From contig CP004348.1 in NCBI GenBank assembly GCA_000342265.1, positions 1,550,001 through 1,614,000 of the forward strand: a stretch of 64,000 bases of DNA, written 5' to 3'. The notes below the pieces were generated by a model. That model was not told the origin of the DNA and searched no databases. It saw nothing but the letters and a program-made list of their open reading frames with translations. The position numbers and the translations under genes are program-made. This DNA comes from a beta proteobacterium CB (GTDB lineage Bacteria > Pseudomonadota > Gammaproteobacteria > Burkholderiales > Burkholderiaceae). Shown piece by piece: positions 1 through 9,025 of the stretch. Each line of letters starts with the position of its first letter. Position 1 is the first letter of the stretch.

Positions 1-1
1 G

Positions 2-1180
2 AAAAAAGGTGATTCTCTCCAGCAGATTGCCCAGTTATTTGATCGCCACCACTCGGCAGTTCAGCGAATTTTGGCTGAGAGTGGCGGTATCAGACCCCCA
101 GAGCGAACTCGATCCAAACTAGCATTAACCTTAGCTGAACGGGAAGCCATCTCACGTGGTCTGGCAAGCGGTCAATCCATGAGATCAATTGCTACCGAGT
201 TGGGCCGCTCGCCTTCCACGATTAGTCGTGAGATTGGTCGTAATGGTGATCCAGAGAGCTATCGAGCCAATCAATCAGACCAGTCTGCTTGGGACAGGGC
301 ACATCGCCCTCAGACTTGTAAACTAGTCTTGAATAAAGCCTTAGCGCATCTGGTGGCAGATAAACTGCAGCACTACTGGTCACCACAACAGATTGCCGGA
401 TGGCTAAAAGAGACTTATCCAGATCAGGAGGACTATCAGGTGTCACACGAAACGATCTACCTTAGCCTCTTCATCCAAGCCCGTGGAGCCTTAAAGAAAG
501 AGCTCACCCAGCATTTACGACGTACCCGCATCATGCGCCGTTCACGCCATCACACCCTCAAAGATATCGGCCTTGGAAAAATTAAGGATGCAGTCTCGAT
601 CAGAGAGCGGCCAGCCGAGGCAGAAGATAGAGCTGTTCCCGGCCATTGGGAAGGCGATCTTTTGTATGGAGATGCCAATAGCCAGATTGCCACTTTGGTG
701 GAACGACAAACCCGGTATGTGATGTTGGTGAAGGTAGCTCGCAAAGATAGCGAGACAGTGGTTAATGCACTTATCAAGCATGCCCGCAAGTTACCGCAAG
801 AGCTGTATAAATCCTTAACTTGGGATCGAGGTATAGAGATGGCTCAGCACAAACGCTTTACTCTAGCTACCGATGTGCAAGTATATTTTTGCGATCCGCA
901 GCATCCTTGGCAACGAGGGTCTAATGAAAATACCAATGGTTTATTAAGACAGTACTTCCCAAAAGGAATGAGCCTGGCCAATTACTCTCAAGCAAAACTC
1001 AATGCCGTAGCAAGGCAACTCAATGAACGTCCTAGAAAAACACTAAACTATCAAACACCGGCAGAACGTTTTGCCCTAACTGTTGCATCGACGGATATAA
1101 AACGATGGTTGCTGAACTCACCCACGATAACCGAGCGCTCAAGAACCTCATTGAAAAAAAGCTCTAGCGCCAACCGGTAA
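2..1180 (+). CDS. IS30-family transposase, 5' end outside window, chimeric 3' end
   Basis: This is a DDE transposase with an N-terminal helix-turn-helix region. The reading frame is open from base 2, so the true start lies upstream of the window, and the TTG at 71 is only an internal codon. Visible IS30 hallmarks are the HTH stretch around [12 protein letters not shown], the first catalytic Asp in [10 protein letters not shown], the second in TWDRGIEMA and the Glu region [15 protein letters not shown]. The family normally ends at [18 protein letters not shown], as the copy at 43481 does. Here the last about 29 codons are out-of-frame IS3 DNA. The catalytic core is complete, so the protein might be active in trans on IS30 ends elsewhere in the window. 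Confidence 0.85.
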   Translation, partial: KKGDSLQQIAQLFDRHHSAVQRILAESGGIRPPERTRSKLALTLAEREAISRGLASGQSMRSIATELGRSPSTISREIGRNGDPESYRANQSDQSAWDRAHRPQTCKLVLNKALAHLVADKLQHYWSPQQIAGWLKETYPDQEDYQVSHETIYLSLFIQARGALKKELTQHLRRTRIMRRSRHHTLKDIGLGKIKDAVSIRERPAEAEDRAVPGHWEGDLLYGDANSQIATLVERQTRYVMLVKVARKDSETVVNALIKHARKLPQELYKSLTWDRGIEMAQHKRFTLATDVQVYFCDPQHPWQRGSNENTNGLLRQYFPKGMSLANYSQAKLNAVARQLNERPRKTLNYQTPAERFALTVASTDIKRWLLNSPTITERSRTSLKKSSSANR

Positions 1181-2012
1181 AAGAGATGCAGTTGATTACC
1201 TGGTTGGCGAAGAAGCAGTACCCATTACAAGGGCTTGCGCTCATCTGGGGCTGGCCAGGTCATCGTATTACGAGCGCCCCACAAGTAGGTCTAAAGCGGA
1301 TGAGCCCGTCATTGAAGTACTTAATCAAGTAGTTGCCAAGAATGGGCGCTGGGGTTTTAGGCTGTGTTTTGATTGGATGCGCAATCAGGGCTATGAGTGG
1401 AATCACAAGCGGGTATGGCGTATTTATAAGGAGATGGGCTTGAACTTACCCAGAAGAACTAAGAAGCGCATCCCCAAGATGCCGAGAGTTCCGCTCATTG
1501 CGCCAACCCAGTCCAACACGATGTGGGCCTTAGATTTTATGTACGACACCTTGCATTACGGCAGACCCTTTAGAACCCTGAACGTCATTGATGAATCCAA
1601 TCGTGAGATCTTAGCTATTGAAATTGATATTAGTTTGCCAGCAGCCAGAGTAGTCAGAACATTAGAGCATCTGGAAGAGATCCATGGTTTACCTCAGGCG
1701 ATACGTCTGGACAACGGGAGCGAACTACGGTCTGCCATCTTTATGGGCTGGTGCGAAGAAAAAGGGATTGAACTCAAATTTATCCAGCCGGGCAAACCGC
1801 AACAAAATGCGTTTATTGAACGCTTTAATAAAACCTACCGTCATGAAGTACTCAATGCGTATTTATTTGAAAACCTCAGGGAGGTACGTGAAATTACAGA
1901 AAACTGGATCACGATTTACAACGAAGAAAGACCACACAGCTCCCTTGGCAGAATATCGCCTAGGGACTACCGAGCACAGGCAGAAAACAACACTTTAGGA
2001 ATGTCGGCTTGA
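1096..2012 (+). CDS. IS3-family transposase OrfB with OrfA tail (5' truncated)
   Basis: The orfA tail is read in frame 1 from 1096 to a TAG at 1165-1167. OrfB is open in the -1 frame from that region to 2012. A run of seven A at 1154-1160 followed by G is the usual IS3 programmed frameshift site. OrfB has the rve integrase core: the first Asp in MWALDFMYD, the second in RLDNGSE, and the Glu in [19 protein letters not shown], then [12 protein letters not shown]. The first ATG in frame is at 1377, but the protein clearly starts earlier through the frameshift. Because orfA and the left IS end are gone, this is a stranded remnant. Confidence 0.85.
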
Positions 2013-2713
2013 CGGGGGATACTACAAAATAACTTGGTAATCTCTTCGCGACTAAAGGCAGGGCGTGTTTTACCTTTATGGCCACGAGTAGTTAATTTAG
2101 GTATTGCCACACGCTCACTAATCCAACCTTTATTAACTGCTGTCTGCTGTAGCTTTGCCCAAGCACTGGCAAAGTTCATTAAGGTACTGGATTTGGGTAC
2201 TAGTCGCATTTGCCTATTACGCCAAATCTCAAACTCATGAACGTCTGTATAGGTTATTTCCTCTAGCCGCTTATCCATGAAATAGGGCAGAAAATATTTC
2301 TCAATACAAGTGATGTAGCTTAGATAAACGCTCTTACCTATACCTTCACCCAAATCACGCCGCATTTCATAAAGCGTGGCGTGCGCTATTTCTGCGAAGG
2401 TGGGTACTTTTTGTGCAAGCCCTAATCGCTGGCGAAATCTGGCTTCATCATATAAATCACAGGCAACTCTGACAGCATGCTCAATTGAAGCTTGCTTAGT
2501 TGAGACTCTATCCCATGTGTTGTCATGTCGTTTAAAACGACATTGCCAGAGAGGGCTATTTGGTCTGCGGAAGAGAACTACATCACCATCACGCAAATAA
2601 AGCTCTGTAGGCTCTGCGTATTTAAGTTGGCTAAGTGTTGTAGGTTGGTGATATTGAGGTGGTGAGGGTAGAACTTCTAGATTCGTAAGTTTGGTGACTA
2701 CGCCCTTAGGCAT
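1967..2713 (-). pseudogene. Tyrosine integrase, N-terminal half only (cut by IS3 end)
   Basis: About 230 residues match the N-terminal part of phage or island integrases: an Arm-type segment (DGDVVLFRRPNSPLWQCRFK), then a SAM-like core-binding domain (FAEIAHATLYEMRRDL ... FLPYFMDKRLEEITYTDVHEFEIWRN). The catalytic domain with its R-H-R-H-Y residues is absent. The integrase sequence stops at the IS3 right end, and the last about 20 codons are read out of the IS. Related N-terminal fragments occur at 33760 and 42616. It cannot be catalytically active. Confidence 0.85.
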
Positions 2714-2787
2714 GGGCTTGCTGTAAAAGTTTTGAGCTCATACAGCTAGTTTATTTTCAGAGATTCGGATTGGGCAATTAAAACTTG

Positions 2788-3057
2788 GAGTTCCAAGAAA
2801 TTACGTCGCCTATTTATGGGTATTTGAGTCTTTATATGTCTCATTTAACGAGATCAGGAGTAATACTTCCTTACTCTTTGGTTTTGAAAATAAAAATACT
2901 TTGGGGCAACTATTTAAATGCTTTGCCACCCCAAAGAATATTTACACTGAACAGTAAGCGTTACTTACTCAAGAAAACTTTAGACTTGCTGGCGAACTAA
3001 CCTTTTTAGTAGTTTCACCGTACTGAATCACATCACCAATCATTTCAGCAGTACAGG
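2788..3057. repeat. 270-bp duplicate of 10647-10916
   Basis: This block repeats 10647-10916 with no difference that I found by eye. It carries the last 20 or so codons of the dadA gene plus the conserved island-end sequence with its GC-rich hairpin. Here it is joined at 3057/3058 to a copied piece of CoA-transferase. The rest of the 2714-3039 interval contains no gene; the short open frame on the plus strand is an artefact of the repeat. Confidence 0.9.
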
Positions 3058-4476
3058 ACATCGCAATGGATTTGTAGAAAATCTCTCATCTACTTTTAAG
3101 TTGGGCAAATTCAGAATGTCACATAAACGTTGAAACAGCATGTCATTACCTGCTGCAACCACCATCCAGCCATCTTTTGCCTTAAAGACATCAAAAGGAG
3201 TAATTGAAGGGTGGCGCGAACCAATCGGTTGCGGTATCTTTTTATCCACTTCGTAGCGAGCAATTGAGTTTTCAAGCAAGGCGGCTTGACAATCGTGCAT
3301 AGCTACATCTACTCGCTCACCCTTGCCTGTTCGCTCTCTTTGCAAAAGTGCAGCTTGCGTGCCAATCATGGCATATAAACCAGCACCCAAATCCCCAATG
3401 GAAACACCTACTCTGGTCGGAGGGCCGCCAGGCTGTCCCGTCAAACTCATAATCCCACCCATCGCCTGTACCACCATGTCGTATGCAGGTCGCTTGCTAT
3501 AGGGGCCAGTTTGCCCAAAACCCGATACTGAAGTAAATATCAATTTTGGAGACCGCGTCAATTCAGGTACGGCGGCATTTAAGTCGGCAACGAGGCCGTA
3601 ATCAGCCACACTAAAGATGGGCGCTTCAGGATCTTTATTAATGGCTACGATCACCTTAGAGTCTTTCATGCCTGCCAAATGCTGAATCGCACCAGAGATA
3701 CCTACTGCGATATACAACTGTGGAGCAACAATCTTGCCAGTCTGACCCACTTGATAGTCATTCGGAACATAACCAGCATCGACTGCGGCGCGTGATGCAC
3801 CCAGCGCTGCACCAAGCTTATCGGCTAAAGGCACAACAATCTCTTGATACTTTTCACCGGAACCTAAACCACGACCACCGGATACGATGATTTTGGCAGC
3901 AGTGAGTTCAGGACGATCTGACTTGGTGAGCTCGCGACCCACGAAAGATGATTTACCAGAAACTTCGGTAGCGGCTTGTTTTTCTACCGCCGCTGATCCA
4001 CCACTTGCAGCAACGGGATCAAATCCAGTTGTACGAACTGTAATCACCTTAACTGGGTCGGCGGATTGCACGGTAGCAATCGCATTGCCCGCATAGATTG
4101 GACGCTCGAAAGTATCAGGCGAGACAACCTTAGTAATGTCCGATAACTGCGCGACATCTAACTTAGCAGCAACACGTGGCAATACATTCTTACCATTAGC
4201 CGTTGCTGGCGCGAGGATATGGCTATAGCCATTAGCTATGGAAAGAATCTGAGCAGCTAAAGGTTCAGCAAGTTGATCAGCCAAAGATGGGGCATCCACC
4301 TGAATCACTTTACGTACTCCAGCAATTTGAGCTGCGGCAGAAGCGGCGCCATCAGCAGCGCTACCAGCCACCAATACATCCACCTCAGGGGAGCACTGCA
4401 GGGCAGCTGCTACCGCATTGAGCGTAGCCGCCTTTAAGGATTGATTGTCGTGTTCAGCAATAACGAGTGCGGCCAT
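3040..4476 (-). CDS. etfA: EtfA with a C-terminal CoA-transferase fragment
   Basis: Residues 1 to about 308 are a nearly complete electron-transfer flavoprotein alpha subunit. They include the FAD-binding region with [38 protein letters not shown] and the terminal [23 protein letters not shown] alpha usually ends a few residues later. Here the frame continues through about 164 residues copied from the family III CoA-transferase encoded at 6786-7952, including its catalytic Asp region VSIGDLGAG, then five codons from a dadA 3' fragment. The gene follows etfB with no gap. The ETF part may well still function; the tail lacks the N- and C-terminal lobes of the transferase and is probably not an enzyme. 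Confidence 0.85.
   Translation of the reverse strand: MAALVIAEHDNQSLKAATLNAVAAALQCSPEVDVLVAGSAADGAASAAAQIAGVRKVIQVDAPSLADQLAEPLAAQILSIANGYSHILAPATANGKNVLPRVAAKLDVAQLSDITKVVSPDTFERPIYAGNAIATVQSADPVKVITVRTTGFDPVAASGGSAAVEKQAATEVSGKSSFVGRELTKSDRPELTAAKIIVSGGRGLGSGEKYQEIVVPLADKLGAALGASRAAVDAGYVPNDYQVGQTGKIVAPQLYIAVGISGAIQHLAGMKDSKVIVAINKDPEAPIFSVADYGLVADLNAAVPELTRSPKLIFTSVSGFGQTGPYSKRPAYDMVVQAMGGIMSLTGQPGGPPTRVGVSIGDLGAGLYAMIGTQAALLQRERTGKGERVDVAMHDCQAALLENSIARYEVDKKIPQPIGSRHPSITPFDVFKAKDGWMVVAAGNDMLFQRLCDILNLPNLKVDERFSTNPLRCPVLLK
3058..3550. repeat. 493-bp copy of CoA-transferase segment 7095-7587
   Basis: The two copies match over 493 bp apart from three substitutions clustered within about 11 bp, which change MLDCQVA to MHDCQAA. 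The copy is joined in frame to etfA at 3550/3551 and to the dadA-derived repeat at 3057/3058. The substitutions argue that the two copies are physically distinct. Confidence 0.9.
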
Positions 4477-5226
4477 TTAAATCACCTTCGCTTCATTTTT
4501 AAGTTTATCTACTAGAGCTGCTACATCAGCAACCATCACACCAGCAGAGCGCTTTGGCGGCTCTTCTACTTTGAGTGTTTTGAGGCGCGCAGCAATATCA
4601 ACACCAAGCTCTTCAGGCTTCACAATTTCCAAAGTCTTCTTCTTGGCCTTCATGATGTTTGGCAGAGTCACATAACGGGGCTCATTCAAACGCAAGTCAG
4701 TCGTGATGACTGCGGGCAAAGTAATTGCAATCGTTTCCAAGCCACCATCTACCTCACGAGTCACGCTCGCTTTACCGTCTGCAACAAGCACTTTGGAAGC
4801 AAAGGTAGCTTGTGGAATATCCATCAAGCTCGCCAACATCTGACCCGTCTGATTGCTATCGTCATCAATCGCTTGTTTACCCAAGATCACGATCTGCGCC
4901 TGTTCTTTTTCAGAGAGCGCTTTAAGAATTTTTGCAACTGCTAAAGGCTGTAATTCAGCATCGGTTTCTACCAAAATGGCACGATCAGCCCCAATTGCTA
5001 AGGCAGTACGCAAGGTTTCCTGGCACTGAGTTGGGCCAGCAGAAACTACTACTACCTCAGTAGCAACTCCAGCCTCTTTTAATCGCACCGCCTCTTCTAC
5101 TGCAATCTCATCAAATGGATTCATGCTCATTTTGACGTTTGCCAGATCGACACCAGAGTTATCTGATTTCACCCGAATTTTGACGTTGTAATCAACAACG
5201 CGTTTTACTGCCACTAAGATTTTCAT
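4477..5226 (-). CDS. etfB: Electron transfer flavoprotein beta subunit
   Basis: This 249-residue protein is a full-length ETF beta subunit. It starts [18 protein letters not shown] and contains [19 protein letters not shown] and the AMP-binding region [17 protein letters not shown]. The recognition-loop region [10 protein letters not shown] and the end [17 protein letters not shown] are also typical. With EtfA it carries electrons from acyl-CoA dehydrogenases to ETF-ubiquinone oxidoreductase. It lies between an acyl-CoA dehydrogenase and etfA on the minus strand, so the three are probably co-transcribed. Its ATG overlaps the stop of a truncated upstream frame (ATATGA). Confidence 0.95.
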   Translation of the reverse strand: MKILVAVKRVVDYNVKIRVKSDNSGVDLANVKMSMNPFDEIAVEEAVRLKEAGVATEVVVVSAGPTQCQETLRTALAIGADRAILVETDAELQPLAVAKILKALSEKEQAQIVILGKQAIDDDSNQTGQMLASLMDIPQATFASKVLVADGKASVTREVDGGLETIAITLPAVITTDLRLNEPRYVTLPNIMKAKKKTLEIVKPEELGVDIAARLKTLKVEEPPKRSAGVMVADVAALVDKLKNEAKVI

Positions 5227-5330
5227 ATTACACGAGCACCTAGATCAGCTAGTTGACGTGTGCAGAACGGGGCAGCCACAGCGTGCTCAAGAGAAACTAC
5301 CGTAACACCATCTAATGGACGAATGCTCAT
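5223..5330 (-). pseudogene. N-terminal stub of a CaiB/BaiF CoA-transferase
   Basis: A 35-codon frame reads MSIRPLDGVTVVSLEHAV, then [17 protein letters not shown] and a stop. This is the typical first beta-alpha unit of family III CoA-transferases; compare LSGITVIDLTRVLAGPY and DLGARVIKVE in the intact gene at 6786. The rest of the gene has been lost, and the sequence joins directly onto the etfB start codon so that TGA and ATG overlap. It is not the source of the 3058-3550 copy, which matches the 6786 gene. Loss by deletion is inferred. Confidence 0.7.
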
Positions 5331-5341
5331 ATCGGCACCTA

Positions 5342-6511
5342 TTAGAAAGAACGTGGTAAGCCGAGGATATGCTCGGCTACGTACGAGTAGATCAGGTTGG
5401 TCGAGATTGGCGCAACTTGATAGAGGCGGGTCTCGCGGAACTTGCGCTCAACATCATATTCATTAGCAAAGCCAAAGCCACCGTGGGTTTGCAAGCAGAC
5501 GTTCGCTGCTTCCCAAGACGCTTTAGCGGCTAAGTACTTGGCCATGTTTGATTCAGCTCCGCAAGCTTGATTGCTATCAAAAAGTTCGCAAGCCTTAAAG
5601 CGCATGAGGTTTGCCGCTTCAGTCTCAATAAAGGAGTCGGCAATCGGGAACTGAATACCTTGATTCTTTCCAATCGGGCGATCAAATACGACACGCTCAT
5701 TTGCATAGCGACGTGCCTTATCCACAAACCAATAGGCATCACCAATGCACTCGGCTGCAATTAGGACACGTTCTGCATTAAGACCATCCAAAATGTATTT
5801 AAAGCCTTTGCCTTCTTCTCCGATTAAATTTTCTGCGGGGATTTCTAGGTTATCAAAGAACACTTCATTGGTTTCATGATTAACCATATTGGCAATCGGC
5901 TGGATGGTCATTCCTTTGCCAATTGCTTCTTTAAGATCAACGATAAAGATCGACATACCTTCGGATTTCTTGGTGACTTCTGCCAGCGGGGTGGTTCTTG
6001 CCAAGAGAATCATCAAATCAGAATGCTGAATACGTGAGATCCAAACCTTCTGCCCATTGACCACATACTTATCACCCTTTTTGACGGCAGTTGTTTTGAG
6101 TTTGGTGGTATCGGTACCGGTAGTGGGCTCGGTAACCGCCATGGTTTGCAGGCGCAGTTCACCAGTGGCAATTTTTGGCAAATATAGCTTCTTCTGCAGA
6201 TCGGAGCCATGGCGCAATAAGGTGCCCATGTTGTACATCTGGCCGTGACAAGAACCTGCATTACCGCCGGAGAAGTTAATTTCCTCCATGATCACAGAGG
6301 CTTCAGCAAGACCCAAGCCTGAACCGCCAAATTCTTCAGGGATCAAGGCGGCCAACCAACCAGCCTGAGCCATCGCATCAACAAAGGCTTCTGGGTAGGC
6401 TCTTTCATGATCCACTTTTTGCCAATAGGCGGAGTCAAAGCTGCCGCAAAGGTCACGTAAGGCTTCGCGCATATCTTGGTATTGGTCTGGCTTAGGGATT
6501 GGGTGGTTCAT
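5342..6511 (-). CDS. Acyl-CoA dehydrogenase
   Basis: An acyl-CoA dehydrogenase of about 389 residues that oxidises acyl-CoA to 2-enoyl-CoA with FAD and passes electrons to the adjacent ETF. The domains are in the usual order: the helical N-domain; the beta domain with TMAVTEPTTGTDTTKLKT and YVVNGQKVWISR; and the C-terminal helical domain with ERVLIAAECIGDA, the FDRPIGKNQGIQFPIAD stretch and QTHGGFGFANEYDVERKFRETRL. I chose the ATG at 6511 over the one at 6541 because GGAGAA lies just upstream. The operon order on the minus strand is dehydrogenase, CoA-transferase stub, etfB, etfA. Substrate chain type cannot be read from the sequence. Confidence 0.9.
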   Translation of the reverse strand: MNHPIPKPDQYQDMREALRDLCGSFDSAYWQKVDHERAYPEAFVDAMAQAGWLAALIPEEFGGSGLGLAEASVIMEEINFSGGNAGSCHGQMYNMGTLLRHGSDLQKKLYLPKIATGELRLQTMAVTEPTTGTDTTKLKTTAVKKGDKYVVNGQKVWISRIQHSDLMILLARTTPLAEVTKKSEGMSIFIVDLKEAIGKGMTIQPIANMVNHETNEVFFDNLEIPAENLIGEEGKGFKYILDGLNAERVLIAAECIGDAYWFVDKARRYANERVVFDRPIGKNQGIQFPIADSFIETEAANLMRFKACELFDSNQACGAESNMAKYLAAKASWEAANVCLQTHGGFGFANEYDVERKFRETRLYQVAPISTNLIYSYVAEHILGLPRSF

Positions 6512-6541
6512 TGAATTCTCCGTACGATTTAAGCTAACCAA

Positions 6542-6785
6542 ATCATCTTCCTTTATCCGAGAATTCGGAATCAGAATTAGCTAAAGAATCCCTTCGAAAA
6601 ATTCGAATACAGAAAGCTGTTAAGGAGTGAAAACCAAAAAGGTTCTTCTAAGCCGCTTTGGACCCCTTAAAAATGCCAAGAAACGATTGCTGAAGTTGGG
6701 CTGGAGCGCGGAACGACTGGACGATCAATCATGCGCTCATTAAGCTTTTGGGCACCCAATTGAGGCGCGCTTAACCAAATGAACC
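6542..6785. other. Intergenic, possible gene remnant
   Basis: Nothing clear is encoded here. On the minus strand, about 37 codons are open from around 6785 down to a stop near 6668 (IWLSAPQLGAQKLNERM onward). This could be the tail of a lost gene, but I cannot name it. Confidence 0.3.
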
Positions 6786-7952
6786 TCAGTCAAAATTCAA
6801 TCCTTTGATTATCTCTTGCCTATCTTGATCCAATGTCGGAGGATTCCTCTTTACCTTAGCAACAAATGACCCAATATGAATGGGGTTGCCTGCCACTGTC
6901 AACTTTCTGCCATTTTTAGAGAAAACATCTAACAACATCTCACGCTCTTGTATCTGCGGGCTTTCCAATACCTGAGCCAAATTGTTGTATTCACCGGTCG
7001 GAATGTTATTTTCCACCAGTAAATTTATCCAGTGCTTACATGTTTCATCGCACAAACGCTTTTCAAGCTCTTCTTTTAGCTGCTGATGATTCACACATCG
7101 CAATGGATTTGTAGAAAATCTCTCATCTACTTTTAAGTTGGGCAAATTCAGAATGTCACATAAACGTTGAAACAGCATGTCATTACCTGCTGCAACCACC
7201 ATCCAGCCATCTTTTGCCTTAAAGACATCAAAAGGAGTAATTGAAGGGTGGCGCGAACCAATCGGTTGCGGTATCTTTTTATCCACTTCGTAGCGAGCAA
7301 TTGAGTTTTCAAGCAAGGCGACTTGGCAATCGAGCATAGCTACATCTACTCGCTCACCCTTGCCTGTTCGCTCTCTTTGCAAAAGTGCAGCTTGCGTGCC
7401 AATCATGGCATATAAACCAGCACCCAAATCCCCAATGGAAACACCTACTCTGGTCGGAGGGCCGCCAGGCTGTCCCGTCAAACTCATAATCCCACCCATC
7501 GCCTGTACCACCATGTCGTATGCAGGTCGCTTGCTATAGGGGCCAGTTTGCCCAAAACCCGATACTGAAGTAAATATCAATTTTGGATAGCGTTGATGTA
7601 ATACCTCCCAGCTGTAACCTAACCGCTCCATCGTACCTGGACGAAAATTCTCCACCAAAACATCCGCTTGCTCTAACAAAGATTCAAAAATAGACTTATC
7701 AATATCCATCTTTAAATCCAGCGCAATCGATTCCTTGTTTCGATTAATCGACATGAAATAGGCGGACTCGTCGTCTAAAAATGGGCCTATTTGACGTGAA
7801 TCATCACCAATACTAGGCTGTTCCACCTTAATCACGCGAGCACCAAGATCTGCCATCAGCAATGTACAGTAAGGACCAGCCAATACCCTGGTTAGGTCAA
7901 TAACCGTAATTCCACTTAACGGGCCAATACCTGCTGTATTGTCATTACTCAT
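6786..7952 (-). CDS. CaiB/BaiF family III CoA-transferase
   Basis: A 388-residue enzyme of the formyl-CoA transferase/CaiB fold, which moves CoA between carboxylic acids. The N-terminus has LSGITVIDLTRVLAGPY and [11 protein letters not shown], then VENFRPGTMERLGY. The catalytic Asp is most likely D175 in [10 protein letters not shown], by analogy with D169 of the Oxalobacter enzyme. The length is normal. Its start codon overlaps the stop of the upstream TctC gene (ATGA), so it belongs to the catabolic operon that begins with the enoyl-CoA hydratase at 9808. Part of it (7095-7587) has been copied into etfA. The substrate is unknown. Confidence 0.9.
   Translation of the reverse strand: MSNDNTAGIGPLSGITVIDLTRVLAGPYCTLLMADLGARVIKVEQPSIGDDSRQIGPFLDDESAYFMSINRNKESIALDLKMDIDKSIFESLLEQADVLVENFRPGTMERLGYSWEVLHQRYPKLIFTSVSGFGQTGPYSKRPAYDMVVQAMGGIMSLTGQPGGPPTRVGVSIGDLGAGLYAMIGTQAALLQRERTGKGERVDVAMLDCQVALLENSIARYEVDKKIPQPIGSRHPSITPFDVFKAKDGWMVVAAGNDMLFQRLCDILNLPNLKVDERFSTNPLRCVNHQQLKEELEKRLCDETCKHWINLLVENNIPTGEYNNLAQVLESPQIQEREMLLDVFSKNGRKLTVAGNPIHIGSFVAKVKRNPPTLDQDRQEIIKGLNFD
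7095..7587. repeat. Source copy of the segment fused to etfA
   Basis: These 493 bp of the CoA-transferase gene recur at 3058-3550 with three substitutions. This copy sits in an intact gene, so it is taken as the donor. Confidence 0.9.
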
Positions 7953-9009
7953 TCGACTTTGGCTCCAGTCTGCTCCAACAAACCTCTACTCTTTCTACCT
8001 TCACCAATCGACAGCATTAAAAAGTCAGCTTGAGACTTTGATGGAGCGGCATTGTTACCGGATTTCTCAAGCCTTGCTTTTACGTCAGGGTCATTTAATG
8101 CCACCATACTCGCGTCAAACAATTTCTTCGATACATCTGCAGGCAAGCCTGCTGGGCCATACAAACCAAACCAAAACGTGAAATCCAAATCCTTTACTCC
8201 AGCATCTTTCATCGATGGAATATCCGGAAAAAGTGATGAGCGTTGCTGTGTGGTCACTGATAGTATTTTTAATCGGCCAGACTGGGCCAAAGGCATTACT
8301 GAAGGAGGTGTACCAAAGCTAATTTGAACATCTCCCGCTGCGAGGGCTTGCAATGAAGGTGCACCACCCTTATAAGGTATATGCATCAGTTTTGTGTTGG
8401 TGGCCTTCTCAAACTCAAGAGCCGCAAGATGAGTTACAACTCCAACCCCAGATGATGAATACGTCACTTTGTCAGGATTTTTCTTGGCATAAACAATTAA
8501 ATCTTGAGTATTTTTTACCGGAACGTCTTTATTAGTAGCAAGCATCATCGGCGCTAAAGACCAGCGGGTGATCGCCGTGAAATTTTTAACCCCATCATAT
8601 TTGACACTTTTATAGAGATATTGATCGGAGCCATATAAACCGGGTCCAGCCAAAAGCAATGTATAACCATCTGGCGCGGACTTAGCGACGTAAGTAGATG
8701 GGTAATCGCCCCCTAGAACCAAAGTAATCGACTGGCCATGGTTGCTTAATTAACTCTACTTCTGAGAGCGGTGGTTAATGGGGGGATTACCGATGCAATT
8801 GTGGTTCCAGCTCCAGGCATATTATTAACAATAATAGGCTGCTCTAAGACCCTTGAGAGTTTATCGCTAACTATACGAGCTACAGCATCAGCACCACCCC
8901 CAGGAGGGAAGCCCACAACCAAAGTAATTGGTTTTTGTGGATACTCCTGCGCAATGACTGAATGTACGCTTGCGATGATTAAAGCTGTTGTTATAAGTAA
9001 TTTTTTCAT
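7949..9009 (-). pseudogene. Bug/TctC solute-binding protein, split by a miniature element
   Basis: The 5' part encodes a signal peptide (MKKLLITTALIIASVHSVIA) and the Bug signature PQKPITLVVGFPPGGGADAV. The 3' part runs from AKSAPDGYTLLLAGPGLYG to the end. A 91-bp element with a GATG duplication separates them. Removing 95 bp gives a continuous 321-residue TctC protein reading AGTTIASTYVAKSAPD across the join, which is the normal family length. Such periplasmic proteins bind carboxylates for tripartite uptake or sensing. It sits between the enoyl-CoA hydratase and CoA-transferase genes; the insertion should abolish function and may reduce expression downstream. Confidence 0.9.
8701..8791. mobile_element. 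91-bp miniature inverted-repeat element (GGTAATC type)
   Basis: The ends are GGTAATCGCCCCC on the left and GGGGGGATTACC on the right, forming an imperfect terminal inverted repeat. It is flanked by GATG on both sides. The internal sequence is shared with 36209-36288, but this copy has about 12 extra bases (GACTGGCCATGG). It encodes nothing. Excision with one GATG restores the TctC frame exactly. The parent IS is not in the window and I could not name its family. Confidence 0.85.
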
Positions 9010-9025
9010 TGTCTCCCCCTAATTT

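Larger units (their letters stand above)
1..2026 (+). mobile_element. IS30 remnant joined to IS3 remnant
   Basis: An IS30-family transposase gene enters from the left edge. At about 1094 it changes abruptly into the end of an IS3-family orfA followed by orfB. The intact IS30 right end (seen at 43481-43510) continues as a TGA stop and terminal repeat, but here that part is missing. The IS3 left end and most of orfA are also missing. The IS3 right end is intact: the inverted repeat GGGGATACTACA ends at 2026, and its partner TGTAGTATCCCC is seen at 40687. The join looks like a deletion between two adjacent elements. It cannot transpose as an IS3, having only one end. Confidence 0.85.
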
